This document shows positions 27,880-35,412 of a stretch of DNA of 37,969 bases, piece after piece. The position numbers and the translations under genes were made by a program. The notes under the pieces were generated by a model that was not told the origin of the DNA, ran no database searches, and worked only from the letters and a program-made list of their open reading frames with translations. Every line of letters starts with the position of its first letter. The first letter of the stretch is position 1. The DNA lies in assembly GCA_017412045.1 (NCBI GenBank), contig JAFQOX010000142.1, forward strand, positions 1 to 37,969. The letters are read 5' to 3'. The stretch is from Clostridia bacterium (GTDB lineage: Bacteria > Bacillota > Clostridia > Oscillospirales > CAG-272).

Positions 27880-30309
27880 TTGATCACCCAAAAGATTTCC
27901 CGATGGACCCTGCATTACGAAAACGAAGCCTACGCTTGTGAAGCGCCCTGCTCGCTGTATTCCGTTTTGCTCGATTATCAAAAGATCGCGAATCCCTACG
28001 AGGGGCTCAACGAAAAGGCGGCGACCGTCCTTTCCGAGAAGGATTGCGAAATGACGGCGACCTTTCTGCTGGATGAGGATACGCTTGCAAAAAAGCATCT
28101 CGATCTCGTCTTTTACGGATTGGATACGCTTTGCGACGTATACGTCAACGGTGCTCACGTGCTTTACGCCGACAATATGCACAAAAGCTGGCGCGTAGAC
28201 GTCGGAAAAGAAGCGACGGTCGGTGAAAATACGCTCAGACTGCATTTCCATTCACCCTCGGAATATATCGCGCGCAAGAACGAGGAGCATTTTCTCTTTG
28301 CCGCCAACGTCGGCTTTACGCTGGGCGGCATCGGCCATATCCGTAAATCCTCCTGTATGTTCGGCTGGGATTGGGGTCCCATCCTTCCCGACATGGGGCT
28401 GTACCGCGATACCTTCATCGAGGCGTACGACGTCCGCATGGAAACCGCAGAGATCCGACAGATCCACGAGGACGGCAAGGTCACGCTTGCCGTCACCCCC
28501 GAGCTGGTCGGCGCGGATAAGAGCGATACGGTCAGCCTCACGCTCACCGATCCCGACGGCAACGCGCGCGAATATACGCTTGCCGCCGACGGAAAAACGG
28601 AGATCCCCGTAGAAAACCCGAAGCTCTGGTGGCCGAACGGCCTCGGCGATCAGCCGCTCTATCAAATGACCTTCCGCGTGCTCCGAAACGGCAAGGAGGC
28701 GCACGCCGTCACGAAAACGGTCGGTCTGCGCACGCTGACGGTCAGCCGCGAGGCGGACGAATACGGCGAGGAATTCTGCCACGCCGTTAACGGCAAGAAA
28801 TTTTTCGCGATGGGCGCGGACTACATTCCGGAGGACAGCTTTCTGGCGTGGCGCTCGCCCGAACGCACGGAAAAGCTGATCCGCTCCTGCGTGAAAGCCA
28901 ATTACAATACCCTGCGCGTGTGGGGCGGCGGCTTTTATCCCGACGATTACTTCTACGAGCTTTGCGACCGATACGGTCTGGTCGTCTGGCAGGATTTCAT
29001 GTTCGCCTGCATGAACGTTCTGATGAGCGAGGCATTTACGGCGAACGTCAAAGCGGAATTCATCGACGTGCTGAAGCGCATCCGCCATCACGCCTGCCTC
29101 GGACTCCTCTGCGGTAACAACGAAATGGAGGATGCGCTCATGTATTGGAGCTCCTGCCGCCGTTCCAGAACGCAGAAGGTGCTCGACGATTATCTCCTGC
29201 TCTATGAAAATATCCTGCCCGAGATCTGCGCCGCCTACGCGCCGGACGTCTTCTATTGGCCAGCCTCGCCCTCCTCTCACGGCGGCTTCGACGATCCCCG
29301 CAACGAAAACGTGGGCGATACGCATTATTGGCAGGTGTGGCACGGCGGCGTTCCCTTTGAGGAATACCGCAAGCACTATTTCCGTTATTGTTCGGAGTTC
29401 GGCTTCGAGTCCTTCCCGATGATGAAAACGCTGAAAAGCTTCGCGGGCGAGGAGGATATGAGGATCGATTCCGCTGTCATGCATTCCCATCAGAAATGCG
29501 CGAGCGGAAACGAGAAGATTCTGAGCTACGTCAAGGATTATTATAAAATTCCCGATGACTTTTCTCATTTCGTCTACCTCTCCCAGATTCTCCAGGCGGA
29601 TGCCATTCGCTACGGCGTAGAGCATTTCCGCCGATTCCGCGGCCGCTGTATGGGCGCGCTCTATTGGCAGCTCAACGATTGCTGGCCCGTCGTTTCGTGG
29701 TCGTCGGTCGATTACTACGGCAGATGGAAGGCGCTTCATTACCGCGCGAGAAAATTCTTTGCGCCCGTTCTGATCTCCGTTCACGAAAACGAAAACGAAA
29801 AAATCGTCAACGTTTCCAACGAAACGCTGACGCCCTTCGACGGCAAGATCCGCGCCGCCGTCAAGAATAACCGCATGGAAACGCTCGCCGCATGGGAAAC
29901 GGAGATCTCCGTTCCCGCGCTCTCCTCTCTGGACACCGCCCTGCCTGCGGCGCTCTCCCGATTGCTCGACGGCGATCCCCGGTCGCTCTTTCTCGAATAC
30001 GCGCTGGAGCGGGACGGCGTAACCGTGGCATGTGACGGCAAGATCTACGTGAAGCCCTGCGAGTACCGCTTCGAGGATCCCGCGCTCAAGGCCTCCGTGC
30101 GCGAGGAAAACGGCGCGTATTATCTGGATATCGAAGCCGCCCGCTACGCGAAGAACGTCATGATCGAATGGGCAAGCGCAGACATCGAGCCCGACGACAA
30201 TTTCTTCGACGTCACCAACGGAAAGATTTCCGTTCTGCTGAACGGCGAAAAGGACGCCATCCTTTCGGAGATGCCCAAGCTTCTCTCCGTTTACGACGTA
30301 CAAAAATAA
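27880..30309 (+). CDS. Beta-mannosidase, glycoside hydrolase family 2
   Basis: 809 residues. Retaining GH2 beta-mannosidase acting on terminal beta-mannose, for example the core of N-glycans or mannan fragments. The N-terminal jelly roll contains GLDTLCDVYVNG and GWDWGPILPD, typical for the subgroup. The TIM barrel has the acid/base in GNNE (Glu415) and the nucleophile in SEFG (Glu506). No signal peptide. Start choice: the TTG at 27880 lies 10 bases after AAAGGAG, whereas the GTG at 27871 sits almost on top of it, so TTG is more likely. With the alpha-mannosidase upstream it can strip the mannoses of an imported N-glycan. The repeat array between them may affect the mRNA. Confidence 0.94.
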   Translation: MITQKISRWTLHYENEAYACEAPCSLYSVLLDYQKIANPYEGLNEKAATVLSEKDCEMTATFLLDEDTLAKKHLDLVFYGLDTLCDVYVNGAHVLYADNMHKSWRVDVGKEATVGENTLRLHFHSPSEYIARKNEEHFLFAANVGFTLGGIGHIRKSSCMFGWDWGPILPDMGLYRDTFIEAYDVRMETAEIRQIHEDGKVTLAVTPELVGADKSDTVSLTLTDPDGNAREYTLAADGKTEIPVENPKLWWPNGLGDQPLYQMTFRVLRNGKEAHAVTKTVGLRTLTVSREADEYGEEFCHAVNGKKFFAMGADYIPEDSFLAWRSPERTEKLIRSCVKANYNTLRVWGGGFYPDDYFYELCDRYGLVVWQDFMFACMNVLMSEAFTANVKAEFIDVLKRIRHHACLGLLCGNNEMEDALMYWSSCRRSRTQKVLDDYLLLYENILPEICAAYAPDVFYWPASPSSHGGFDDPRNENVGDTHYWQVWHGGVPFEEYRKHYFRYCSEFGFESFPMMKTLKSFAGEEDMRIDSAVMHSHQKCASGNEKILSYVKDYYKIPDDFSHFVYLSQILQADAIRYGVEHFRRFRGRCMGALYWQLNDCWPVVSWSSVDYYGRWKALHYRARKFFAPVLISVHENENEKIVNVSNETLTPFDGKIRAAVKNNRMETLAAWETEISVPALSSLDTALPAALSRLLDGDPRSLFLEYALERDGVTVACDGKIYVKPCEYRFEDPALKASVREENGAYYLDIEAARYAKNVMIEWASADIEPDDNFFDVTNGKISVLLNGEKDAILSEMPKLLSVYDVQK

Positions 30310-30344
30310 ATTTCCGTCTTTTGAGGGAAAAATCGGCAAGATTT

Positions 30345-30391
30345 TCTGTCTTATGACATATATTATATATATTGATATTCCGAAAGACAGA
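30345..30391. promoter_or_regulatory. Inverted repeat around the AT-rich sigK upstream region
   Basis: TCTGTCTT (30345-30352) and AAGACAGA (30384-30391) flank a very AT-rich core of 31 bases just upstream of the sigK ribosome binding site. It could frame a sporulation promoter or form a leader hairpin. No sigma-E type promoter could be assigned with confidence. Confidence 0.35.
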
Positions 30392-30404
30392 AAGGAAGAT
30401 TGTT

Positions 30405-31097
30405 ATGGGTTATCTTTTGTCCTTGCTGATGTCCAATTTCCTCTACTTATTCCTGAAGGTTTCGTATTCGCAAAGCTTCCCGCCCCCGCTCCCCGCAGAG
30501 GAGGAAGCGGAATGCTTCCGCAGAATGCGAAACGGCGATAAAGAGGCGCGCGAAAAGCTGATCAAGCACAATCTGCGCCTCGTCGCTCACATCGTCAAGA
30601 AGTATTACGCCTCGGGCGTGGATCAGGACGACCTGATCTCCATCGGTACGATCGGGCTGATCAAAGCCATCGACTCCTTCGACAGCCGGAACGGCGCGCG
30701 GTTTGCCACCTACGCGGCGAAATGCCTCCAGAATGAAATCCTCATGCACTTCCGTTCGCGCAAAAAGCTCTCCTGGGAGGTCTCCATCAGCGAAACGATC
30801 GACACCGATAAGGACGGCGCGCCGCTGACGTACAGCGACATCATCAGCGTGGACGATACCATCGCGGAGGATCTCGACCGCAAGCTCCAGGGCCGCCGTG
30901 TTGTGGAGATCGTCAATCGCATTCTGGAGCCCAGAGAACGGGAGATCATCGTGCTCCGCTACGGGCTCGGCGGCAAAAAGCCGATCACCCAGCGTGAAAC
31001 GGCTGACGTTCTCGGCATTTCCCGCTCCTACGTCTCCCGCATCGAAAAAGCCGCGCTGGAGAAGATCGCGAAGAATCTGGAGCGGATGCCGCTCTGA
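30405..31097 (+). CDS. sigK: RNA polymerase sporulation sigma factor, pro-sigma-K
   Basis: 230 residues. Sigma-K directs late mother-cell transcription during endospore formation. The N-terminal hydrophobic pro-sequence is kept, with VSY at residues 19-21 as at the Bacillus subtilis processing site, so activation by a SpoIVFB-type membrane protease is expected. Region 2 (NLRLVAHIVKKY; DLISIGTIGLIKAIDSFD) and region 4 (TQRETADVLGISRSYVSRIE) are intact. The gene is continuous, with no skin-like insertion. The start at 30405 is chosen because AAAGGAAG precedes it and because the pro-sequence then has the right length; an upstream ATG at 30372 lacks support. No clear terminator separates it from the beta-mannosidase gene. 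Confidence 0.95.
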   Translation: MGYLLSLLMSNFLYLFLKVSYSQSFPPPLPAEEEAECFRRMRNGDKEAREKLIKHNLRLVAHIVKKYYASGVDQDDLISIGTIGLIKAIDSFDSRNGARFATYAAKCLQNEILMHFRSRKKLSWEVSISETIDTDKDGAPLTYSDIISVDDTIAEDLDRKLQGRRVVEIVNRILEPREREIIVLRYGLGGKKPITQRETADVLGISRSYVSRIEKAALEKIAKNLERMPL

Positions 31098-31131
31098 TCC
31101 CGCCCGCACGGATTGCCCTTTGTGACGGCTC

Positions 31132-31160
31132 TTGACGTTTTTTACGATTTTCGATATTAT
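31132..31160 (+). promoter_or_regulatory. Promoter of the alpha/beta hydrolase gene
   Basis: TTGACG (31132-31137), 17-bp spacer, TATTAT (31155-31160), 40 bp upstream of the start. Confidence 0.8.
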
Positions 31161-31199
31161 ATCATTACCATCCATATTTAACGGAAAGGACCCGTTGCC

Positions 31200-31937
31200 A
31201 TGACTGAAACCATCTGGAGAAATGAATTCCGTCAGATCGAATTTGAATTTGAAGGAAGATACGCCACCCTCGTTTTTCCGCCCGAGGGTACGGCAAACAA
31301 GCATTGGATGCTGAAAACCGAATATTTCGGCGCGTTCCCCGCCGTGGAGGTGAAGCTACTCCGCCGCGGCTATCACCTCGCTTATCTGAAAAACGTCAAC
31401 CGCCTCGGTACGGATATCGACACCGATGCCAAAGCGAGATTTGCGGAATTTCTGCATAATACGTACGGGCTCTCTCAAAAATGCGTCCCCGTCGGCATGA
31501 GCTGCGGCGGCCTGCAAGCGGTCAATTTCGCGGCGAAATATCCCGCTCTCGTCAGCGCGCTCTATCTGGACGCGCCCGTGATGAACTTTCTGAGCTGGCC
31601 CTTCGGTATGGGCGACTGCTTCGTCAACCGAGGACCCGCACTGCAAAAGGAGGTGCTCGATGCGCTCGGTATGACCAAAAGTGAGCTGATCTGCTTCCGC
31701 GGTCATCCCATCGACAAGATTCCCGCGCTGATCGAAGCCAAGATTCCCGTCGTCATGATCTACGGCGACAGCGATGACGTCGTCCCCTATCCCGAAAACG
31801 GCTACGTTCTGGAAAAAGCGTACAAGGAAGCGGGAATCCCGCTTTTCGTACAAGGCAAGGAGGGATGCGGACACCATCCGCACGGACTTGCCGATCCCGC
31901 GCCGATCATCGAATTGATTGAGAAGTGGGATATTTAA
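31200..31937 (+). CDS. Alpha/beta-hydrolase fold protein
   Basis: 245 residues. The nucleophile elbow is GMSCGG with Ser101. The acid is probably Asp190 or Asp193 in GDSDDVVPY, and the histidine is His225 or His226 in CGHHPHG. No signal peptide, so intracellular. Its substrate cannot be told; weak esterase or peptidase-type S9 similarity is possible. The start has AAAGGA 10 bases upstream, the gene has its own promoter, and a shared terminator lies behind it. Confidence 0.88.
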   Translation: MTETIWRNEFRQIEFEFEGRYATLVFPPEGTANKHWMLKTEYFGAFPAVEVKLLRRGYHLAYLKNVNRLGTDIDTDAKARFAEFLHNTYGLSQKCVPVGMSCGGLQAVNFAAKYPALVSALYLDAPVMNFLSWPFGMGDCFVNRGPALQKEVLDALGMTKSELICFRGHPIDKIPALIEAKIPVVMIYGDSDDVVPYPENGYVLEKAYKEAGIPLFVQGKEGCGHHPHGLADPAPIIELIEKWDI

Positions 31938-31947
31938 ACCGCATCGA

Positions 31948-31993
31948 AAAAAGGACTGTCTCCCTGCGATATGCATGGGAAACAGTCCTTTTT
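31948..31993. terminator. Bidirectional terminator between hydrolase and rtcB
   Basis: Arms 31948-31964 and 31977-31993 pair over 16 of 17 positions (AAAAAGGACTGT / ACAGTCCTTTTT core), with A and T tracts on both ends. Confidence 0.9.
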
Positions 31994-32005
31994 GCTTTGA
32001 TACGA

Positions 32006-33214
32006 TCATTCCGCCGCCTTGAAATTATAGATCGGCTTGATTCTGCAAACGATCTCCGCCGTCGGTCCGATATTTTCCACGATCTCCGCCATGCTCTTAT
32101 ACGCCATGGGGGATTCGTCGAGCGTGTCGGGCACGATGCAGGTGGAATAAATGCCCGCCATTTCAGACTCGTATTCCGCCATCGTCAGCCGCTCGAAGGC
32201 GGCGGAACGGGACATCAGCCGTCCCGCGCCGTGAGGCGCGGACCGGTTCCAATCTTCGTTGCCCTTGCCGATGCAGACGAGCGAGCCGTCGCGCATATTG
32301 ATGGGAATGAGTAGCTTCTCACCCGCCTTGGCGGATACCGCGCCCTTGCGGAGCACCATTTCGTTTACGTCGATATAGTTGTGAATGGTGGAGAAGGTCT
32401 CAACCGCCGTCCATCCCATGCGTTCCATAATGATCTCCGCCATCTTCGCGCGGTTTCTCTCCGCGAATTTCTGGCAAATATCCACGTCGTGCAGATAATC
32501 CTCCATGAAGGAGCCGTAGAGATAGCAGAGATCGCGCGGAAGCGTCGGCTGTTTTGCCTGAAAATCCTTTTCCAGAGCCTTGAGCGTGGCTTGGATCTCC
32601 TTTTTTCTGCCCTGCTCCTTGTAGGTGCGGATGATCTCGTCGCGCGCCTTGAAGTATTCCTCCTTGCCTACGTTGAGGTCCACGGCGAGCTGCTGATAAA
32701 ATTCCGCGACCTGCGTGCCGAGATTACGGCTTCCCGAGTGGATCACAAGATACTTGCCGCCGTCCTCATCCTCGTCGATCTCGATGAAATGGTTACCGCC
32801 GCCAAGCGTGCCGAGCGACCGTTCCAACCTGCGGGTATCGCGGAGCTCTCTGTAACAGCGAAGCACGGTGAGATCAAATTTCTCCTGTCTGCCCTCCCAG
32901 ACGTTTCTGCCGCAAGGGATGCCGTGCGCGGCTTCATCCAACTTTTCAAAATCAATCTCGATTTTGCCGAGATATACCGTATACATACCGCAACCGATGT
33001 CCACGCCGACCATCGACGGAACGATCTTGTCGGTAACCGTCATGGTCGTACCGATGGTACAGCCCTTGCCCGCGTGAACGTCGGGCATGATTCTGATTTT
33101 CGAGGACGCAAACGCCTCGGTATCGCAGATCGTCCGGATCTGCTCGCGCGCGCCTTCGTCCATGGTCGTCGCAAAGCATTTTGCCGTATTGAAGGTTCCC
33201 GTGATCTCGATCAT
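32006..33214 (-). CDS. rtcB: RNA ligase RtcB (3'-phosphate / 5'-OH joining)
   Basis: 402 residues, normal size. RtcB joins RNA ends with 2',3'-cyclic phosphate or 3'-phosphate to 5'-OH ends using GTP and Mn2+, repairing cleaved tRNA or rRNA. Motifs: PDVHAGKG (44-51), GVDIGCG with metal ligands Asp72 and Cys75, GGGNHF, HSGSRNLG, and SAPHGAGR with the guanylylated histidine at residue 328. Last gene of the minus-strand cluster slipin - DUF4275 - rtcB. Its start codon lies 1 bp after the stop of the DUF4275 gene, so translation is probably coupled. AAAGGAG stands about 7 bases ahead of the start. Neither rtcA, archease nor prfH is in the window. Confidence 0.97.
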   Translation of the reverse strand: MIEITGTFNTAKCFATTMDEGAREQIRTICDTEAFASSKIRIMPDVHAGKGCTIGTTMTVTDKIVPSMVGVDIGCGMYTVYLGKIEIDFEKLDEAAHGIPCGRNVWEGRQEKFDLTVLRCYRELRDTRRLERSLGTLGGGNHFIEIDEDEDGGKYLVIHSGSRNLGTQVAEFYQQLAVDLNVGKEEYFKARDEIIRTYKEQGRKKEIQATLKALEKDFQAKQPTLPRDLCYLYGSFMEDYLHDVDICQKFAERNRAKMAEIIMERMGWTAVETFSTIHNYIDVNEMVLRKGAVSAKAGEKLLIPINMRDGSLVCIGKGNEDWNRSAPHGAGRLMSRSAAFERLTMAEYESEMAGIYSTCIVPDTLDESPMAYKSMAEIVENIGPTAEIVCRIKPIYNFKAAE

Positions 33215-33215
33215 C

Positions 33216-33632
33216 TCATTTTCTCCTTTCTCCCGTTATATCGGATTTCTTTTTGCGGCAGAAATAGGGACCGCACCAATCCATTTCATGCGTTTTGATA
33301 TAGGTCCAGGAAAAATCCTTTGCCGCGACGTATATTTCCGTCAGCCGATTCAACCGTTCAGCGCCCGAGTCCCCGTACTTCAGAGAGAAGGTCTCGGGCT
33401 TTTTCCCTGCAAAGGGCTTGATAAACAAAGCGTTTTCGCGTTCCTTGACGGACAGGCTTTCATAAGCCGCCTCGGCTTCATCGCCCTCCAGATAATCCTC
33501 TGCGGGCAGAAGCTCAAAGGAAAAGACGTGCCATATATAATGCCCGCAGCGCATACATTCCTCAAGCCGCTGTTTGGGCACACCCTCCGCGAAAACGGAA
33601 AGCCATCTTTTTTCAAATTCTTTCAATAACAT
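33216..33632 (-). CDS. DUF4275 family protein
   Basis: 138 residues. It matches the DUF4275 family of small Firmicutes proteins of unknown function: the N-terminal part with the KRW region, WHVFSFELL in the middle, and the diagnostic end FSWTYIKTHEMDWCGPYF. Conserved Trp, His and Cys residues suggest a ligand or metal site, but none is proven. It is tightly packed between slipin (12 bp) and rtcB (1 bp), so a part in the RNA-repair unit is likely. The start has a G-rich ribosome binding site (GGGGGG). Confidence 0.85.
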   Translation of the reverse strand: MLLKEFEKRWLSVFAEGVPKQRLEECMRCGHYIWHVFSFELLPAEDYLEGDEAEAAYESLSVKERENALFIKPFAGKKPETFSLKYGDSGAERLNRLTEIYVAAKDFSWTYIKTHEMDWCGPYFCRKKKSDITGERRK

Positions 33633-33644
33633 ACTGCTTCCCCC

Positions 33645-34742
33645 CTATTTGGAACCGAGAAGCTCCGTCAGCTGAGAGAGTATATTTCCCGTTCCGTTCA
33701 CGTTGATATTGCCCACGTTCTCGCAAATGCGCTCCACGTATTCCAGCTCCTTGAGCTTGTAGAGCGTCTGATTTTCATCCATCAGCTTTGCTGTGTTCAG
33801 CAGGGAGCGGGTGGAAGCGACCTCCTCGCGGCGGGTGATGACGTTCGCCTGCGCGCGCTTTTCGGCGATCAGAACCGTTTTCATGATTTCGCGGATCTCG
33901 CCGGGCAGAATGATGTCCTTGACCCCGGCATCCGTGATTTCCAGGAAAAGCGATTTTTCCTTCGCCTTCAATTTACCGGATATGAATTCGGTCATCTGCT
34001 CCTTATTTTCCAGAATTTCATCGAGCTTGTGCTTGCCGACGTATTCGCGGAGCGCCAACTGTGCCGTCACGTGAAGCTGTTCCTCGAAATCGTCGATCTC
34101 GGTCAGGATTCTGACGCAGTCGGTAATGCGGTAATTGCAGACGAAATTGATGCGCACGGAAATTTTATCCGCCGTCAGAAGCTCCTGTCCCGTAATATCC
34201 ATCTGCGTCAATCGGGTATCCACGTATTCCGCCTCCACCTTGACCGCCGTATTCCAGAAATAATACGTGCCCGCATCCAGAATCCGCTCAAATTTCCGAT
34301 TGAAATACAGTCTTGCCTTCTGATATTCGGCAACCTCGATCTTCGTATAGTAGGACGGCGGAATGCTGGCAAAAATATACGAGGGCACGGATTCGTCCAC
34401 CGTCGGCTTGGAAATATCCACGATGCGGAATTCCTGGCGGTCAAACACCGACCAGAACGCATATTTTCCGCGCACAAGCAGGGAAGTGAATCTGCCGTTC
34501 ACGTAATGGAGTCCCAGCTCCTCGTCGCCGACCTCCGCCACGGCAAGGCAGTCGGCAACCTTTTTGTCCGCAAGAAGCGTTTCCAATGTACATTTCCCCG
34601 GCACGAGGCGTTGCTTCAGATCGTGCGTTTCGATCTCTCTGCCACCGAACAGGTAATATTTACCCGAATCAAGCATTCTGACGTACTTTCCGTTTTTGAA
34701 AAGAAGCCCCCTCTGATTTTCATTGATAATCGTTTTCTTCAT
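33645..34742 (-). CDS. SPFH/Band 7 (slipin-like) protein
   Basis: 365 residues. The SPFH core spans about residues 120-280 (ADKISVRINFVCNYRITD; QLALREYVGKHKLDEIL), followed by a helical stretch rich in Glu, Arg and Ala (AEKRAQANVITRREEVA) that normally mediates oligomer formation. The first 100 residues (NENQRGLLFKNGKY, LDSGKYYLFGG) form an extra beta-rich part with a repeat-like motif found again near residue 145. No membrane helix is seen, unlike classical slipins. The ATG at 34742 is chosen over one at 34775 because GGGAGGATGAG precedes it and 34775 lies in the inverted end of repeat copy B. First gene of the slipin - DUF4275 - rtcB unit. Confidence 0.92.
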   Translation of the reverse strand: MKKTIINENQRGLLFKNGKYVRMLDSGKYYLFGGREIETHDLKQRLVPGKCTLETLLADKKVADCLAVAEVGDEELGLHYVNGRFTSLLVRGKYAFWSVFDRQEFRIVDISKPTVDESVPSYIFASIPPSYYTKIEVAEYQKARLYFNRKFERILDAGTYYFWNTAVKVEAEYVDTRLTQMDITGQELLTADKISVRINFVCNYRITDCVRILTEIDDFEEQLHVTAQLALREYVGKHKLDEILENKEQMTEFISGKLKAKEKSLFLEITDAGVKDIILPGEIREIMKTVLIAEKRAQANVITRREEVASTRSLLNTAKLMDENQTLYKLKELEYVERICENVGNINVNGTGNILSQLTELLGSK

Positions 34743-34762
34743 GTATCTCATCCTCCCGAAAG

Positions 34763-34935
34763 GCAATGCCGTCAACTGAACGTTGACGACGTTGCAGTGA
34801 TATATTTCGCCTGCGGCGAAACGTGATATTTTGACTTCGTCAAAGTGATATTCCGCTGTTCGCGGAATATTGAGGAAAAAATTTGCTTTGCAAATTTAAA
34901 ATTTATTATATTTTTCAGAAGCTTGACGGCATTGC
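34763..34935. mobile_element. GTGATAT modular-hairpin element, copy B, with perfect ends and 9-bp target duplication
   Basis: Terminal inverted repeats GCAATGCCGTCAA (34763-34775) and TTGACGGCATTGC (34923-34935) are perfect over 13 bp. They are flanked directly on both sides by TCCCGAAAG (34754-34762 and 34936-34944), a perfect 9-bp target duplication. Inside are GTCAAC/GTTGAC and the hairpin modules TTTCGCC/GGCGAAA, TTTGAC/GTCAAA, ATTCCGC/GCGGAAT and AAATTTGC/GCAAATTT with GTGATAT spacers. It inserted 20 bp before the slipin start, right at its ribosome binding site. No coding capacity. A TATAAT on the minus strand (34905-34910) lies inside it and might drive slipin. Confidence 0.88.
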
Positions 34936-34944
34936 TCCCGAAAG

Positions 34945-35195
34945 GGAATATGCGCTTCGTCGTCATTCATGCAAAAGCGGCGGCTGAGTGCTTCAGCGCC
35001 TCCGTCACAGAGCGGAAAAGCTTCCTTTTCGGCTATGATCGGGAAAACGCGGTATCCGCTCTCAGACAGGGCGCGCTTTCGCATTGCCGCGCAAGCGGCA
35101 GAATGACAACGAATCTTTGCTTTGCAGCGTACGCGAAGGCAGACTCCGCGTACATATTTCTTTTGGTGTCCCGAAGGACAAAAACCGATCCACCG
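34945..35195. other. Non-coding stretch with hairpins between slipin and the tRNA-like element
   Basis: No credible gene. It holds hairpins GTACGCG / CGCGTAC (35129-35135 and 35147-35153), TGCCGC-GCAA-GCGGCA (35085-35100) and, on the minus strand, TGTCC-TTCG-GGACA (around 35164-35178) just after a T-run (35183-35187). The T-run may end the tRNA-like transcript. Confidence 0.6.
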
Positions 35196-35305
35196 GCGAT
35201 GCGTCTTTCGACGTACGGCGGGATTCGAACCCGCGTAAATTGAGCTTGACAGGCTCAGCGCAAGCACCCTCCCGGCATACGCTTCGGAATCTCCCCGCGC
35301 ACCGC
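35196..35305 (-). ncRNA. tRNA-like structured RNA (Asp-GTC-like shape, abnormal D arm)
   Basis: On the minus strand, 35282-35210 is 73 nt, the length of a tRNA without CCA. Acceptor-like GCGTATG pairs with CGTACGT over 7 bp (two G-U). The anticodon-like arm TGAGC-CTGTCAA-GCTCA has a 7-nt loop with GTC. The T arm GCGGG-TTCGAAT-CCCGC is canonical. The D region is not: positions 8-9 are CC, no 4-bp D stem forms, and there is no encoded CCA. Outside it, GCGGTGCG (35305-35298) pairs with CGCATCGC (35203-35196) over 8 bp, enclosing the module. A promoter lies upstream. A decayed tRNA gene or a tRNA mimic such as a bacterial Y RNA module are both possible; the RtcB neighbourhood favours the latter. 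Confidence 0.55.
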
Positions 35306-35344
35306 TGTGATCAAACAAGCACATCTGAAGGATCTTGCAAGCAT

Positions 35345-35373
35345 ATTTTACCATCGGACCCATGATTTTTCAC
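35345..35373 (-). promoter_or_regulatory. Candidate promoter of the tRNA-like RNA
   Basis: Minus strand GTGAAA (35368-35373), 17-bp spacer, TAAAAT (35345-35350), directly after the WYL gene terminator. Transcription would begin near 35338, about 55 nt before the tRNA-like part. Confidence 0.5.
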
Positions 35374-35375
35374 GG

Positions 35376-35412
35376 AAAAAAAGCTGCGAACTCTCATTTG
35401 AGTCCACAGCTT
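35376..35412 (-). terminator. Terminator overlapping the end of the shorter WYL gene
   Basis: Minus strand AAGCTGTGGACTC pairs with GAGTTCGCAGCTT over 13 bp (two G-U) around a 6-base loop that contains the stop codon, followed by a run of T's (35376-35380). Confidence 0.88.

Noticed and set aside
30345..31097. A skin-like element or interruption of sigK
   Set aside because: The reading frame from the pro-sequence to region 4 is continuous, and no recombinase gene is near.
35210..35282. Ordinary functional tRNA-Asp(GTC) gene
   Set aside because: The D arm cannot form, U8 is replaced by C, and G18-G19 and A14 are not in place. Kept as a tRNA-like RNA only.
35354..35360. GGTCCGA on the minus strand, like the 5' strand of the Ro-binding stem of Y RNAs
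   Set aside because: It lies in the spacer between the candidate -35 and -10 boxes, so it would not be in the RNA. A matching CUUGAC-type 3' strand was not found downstream.
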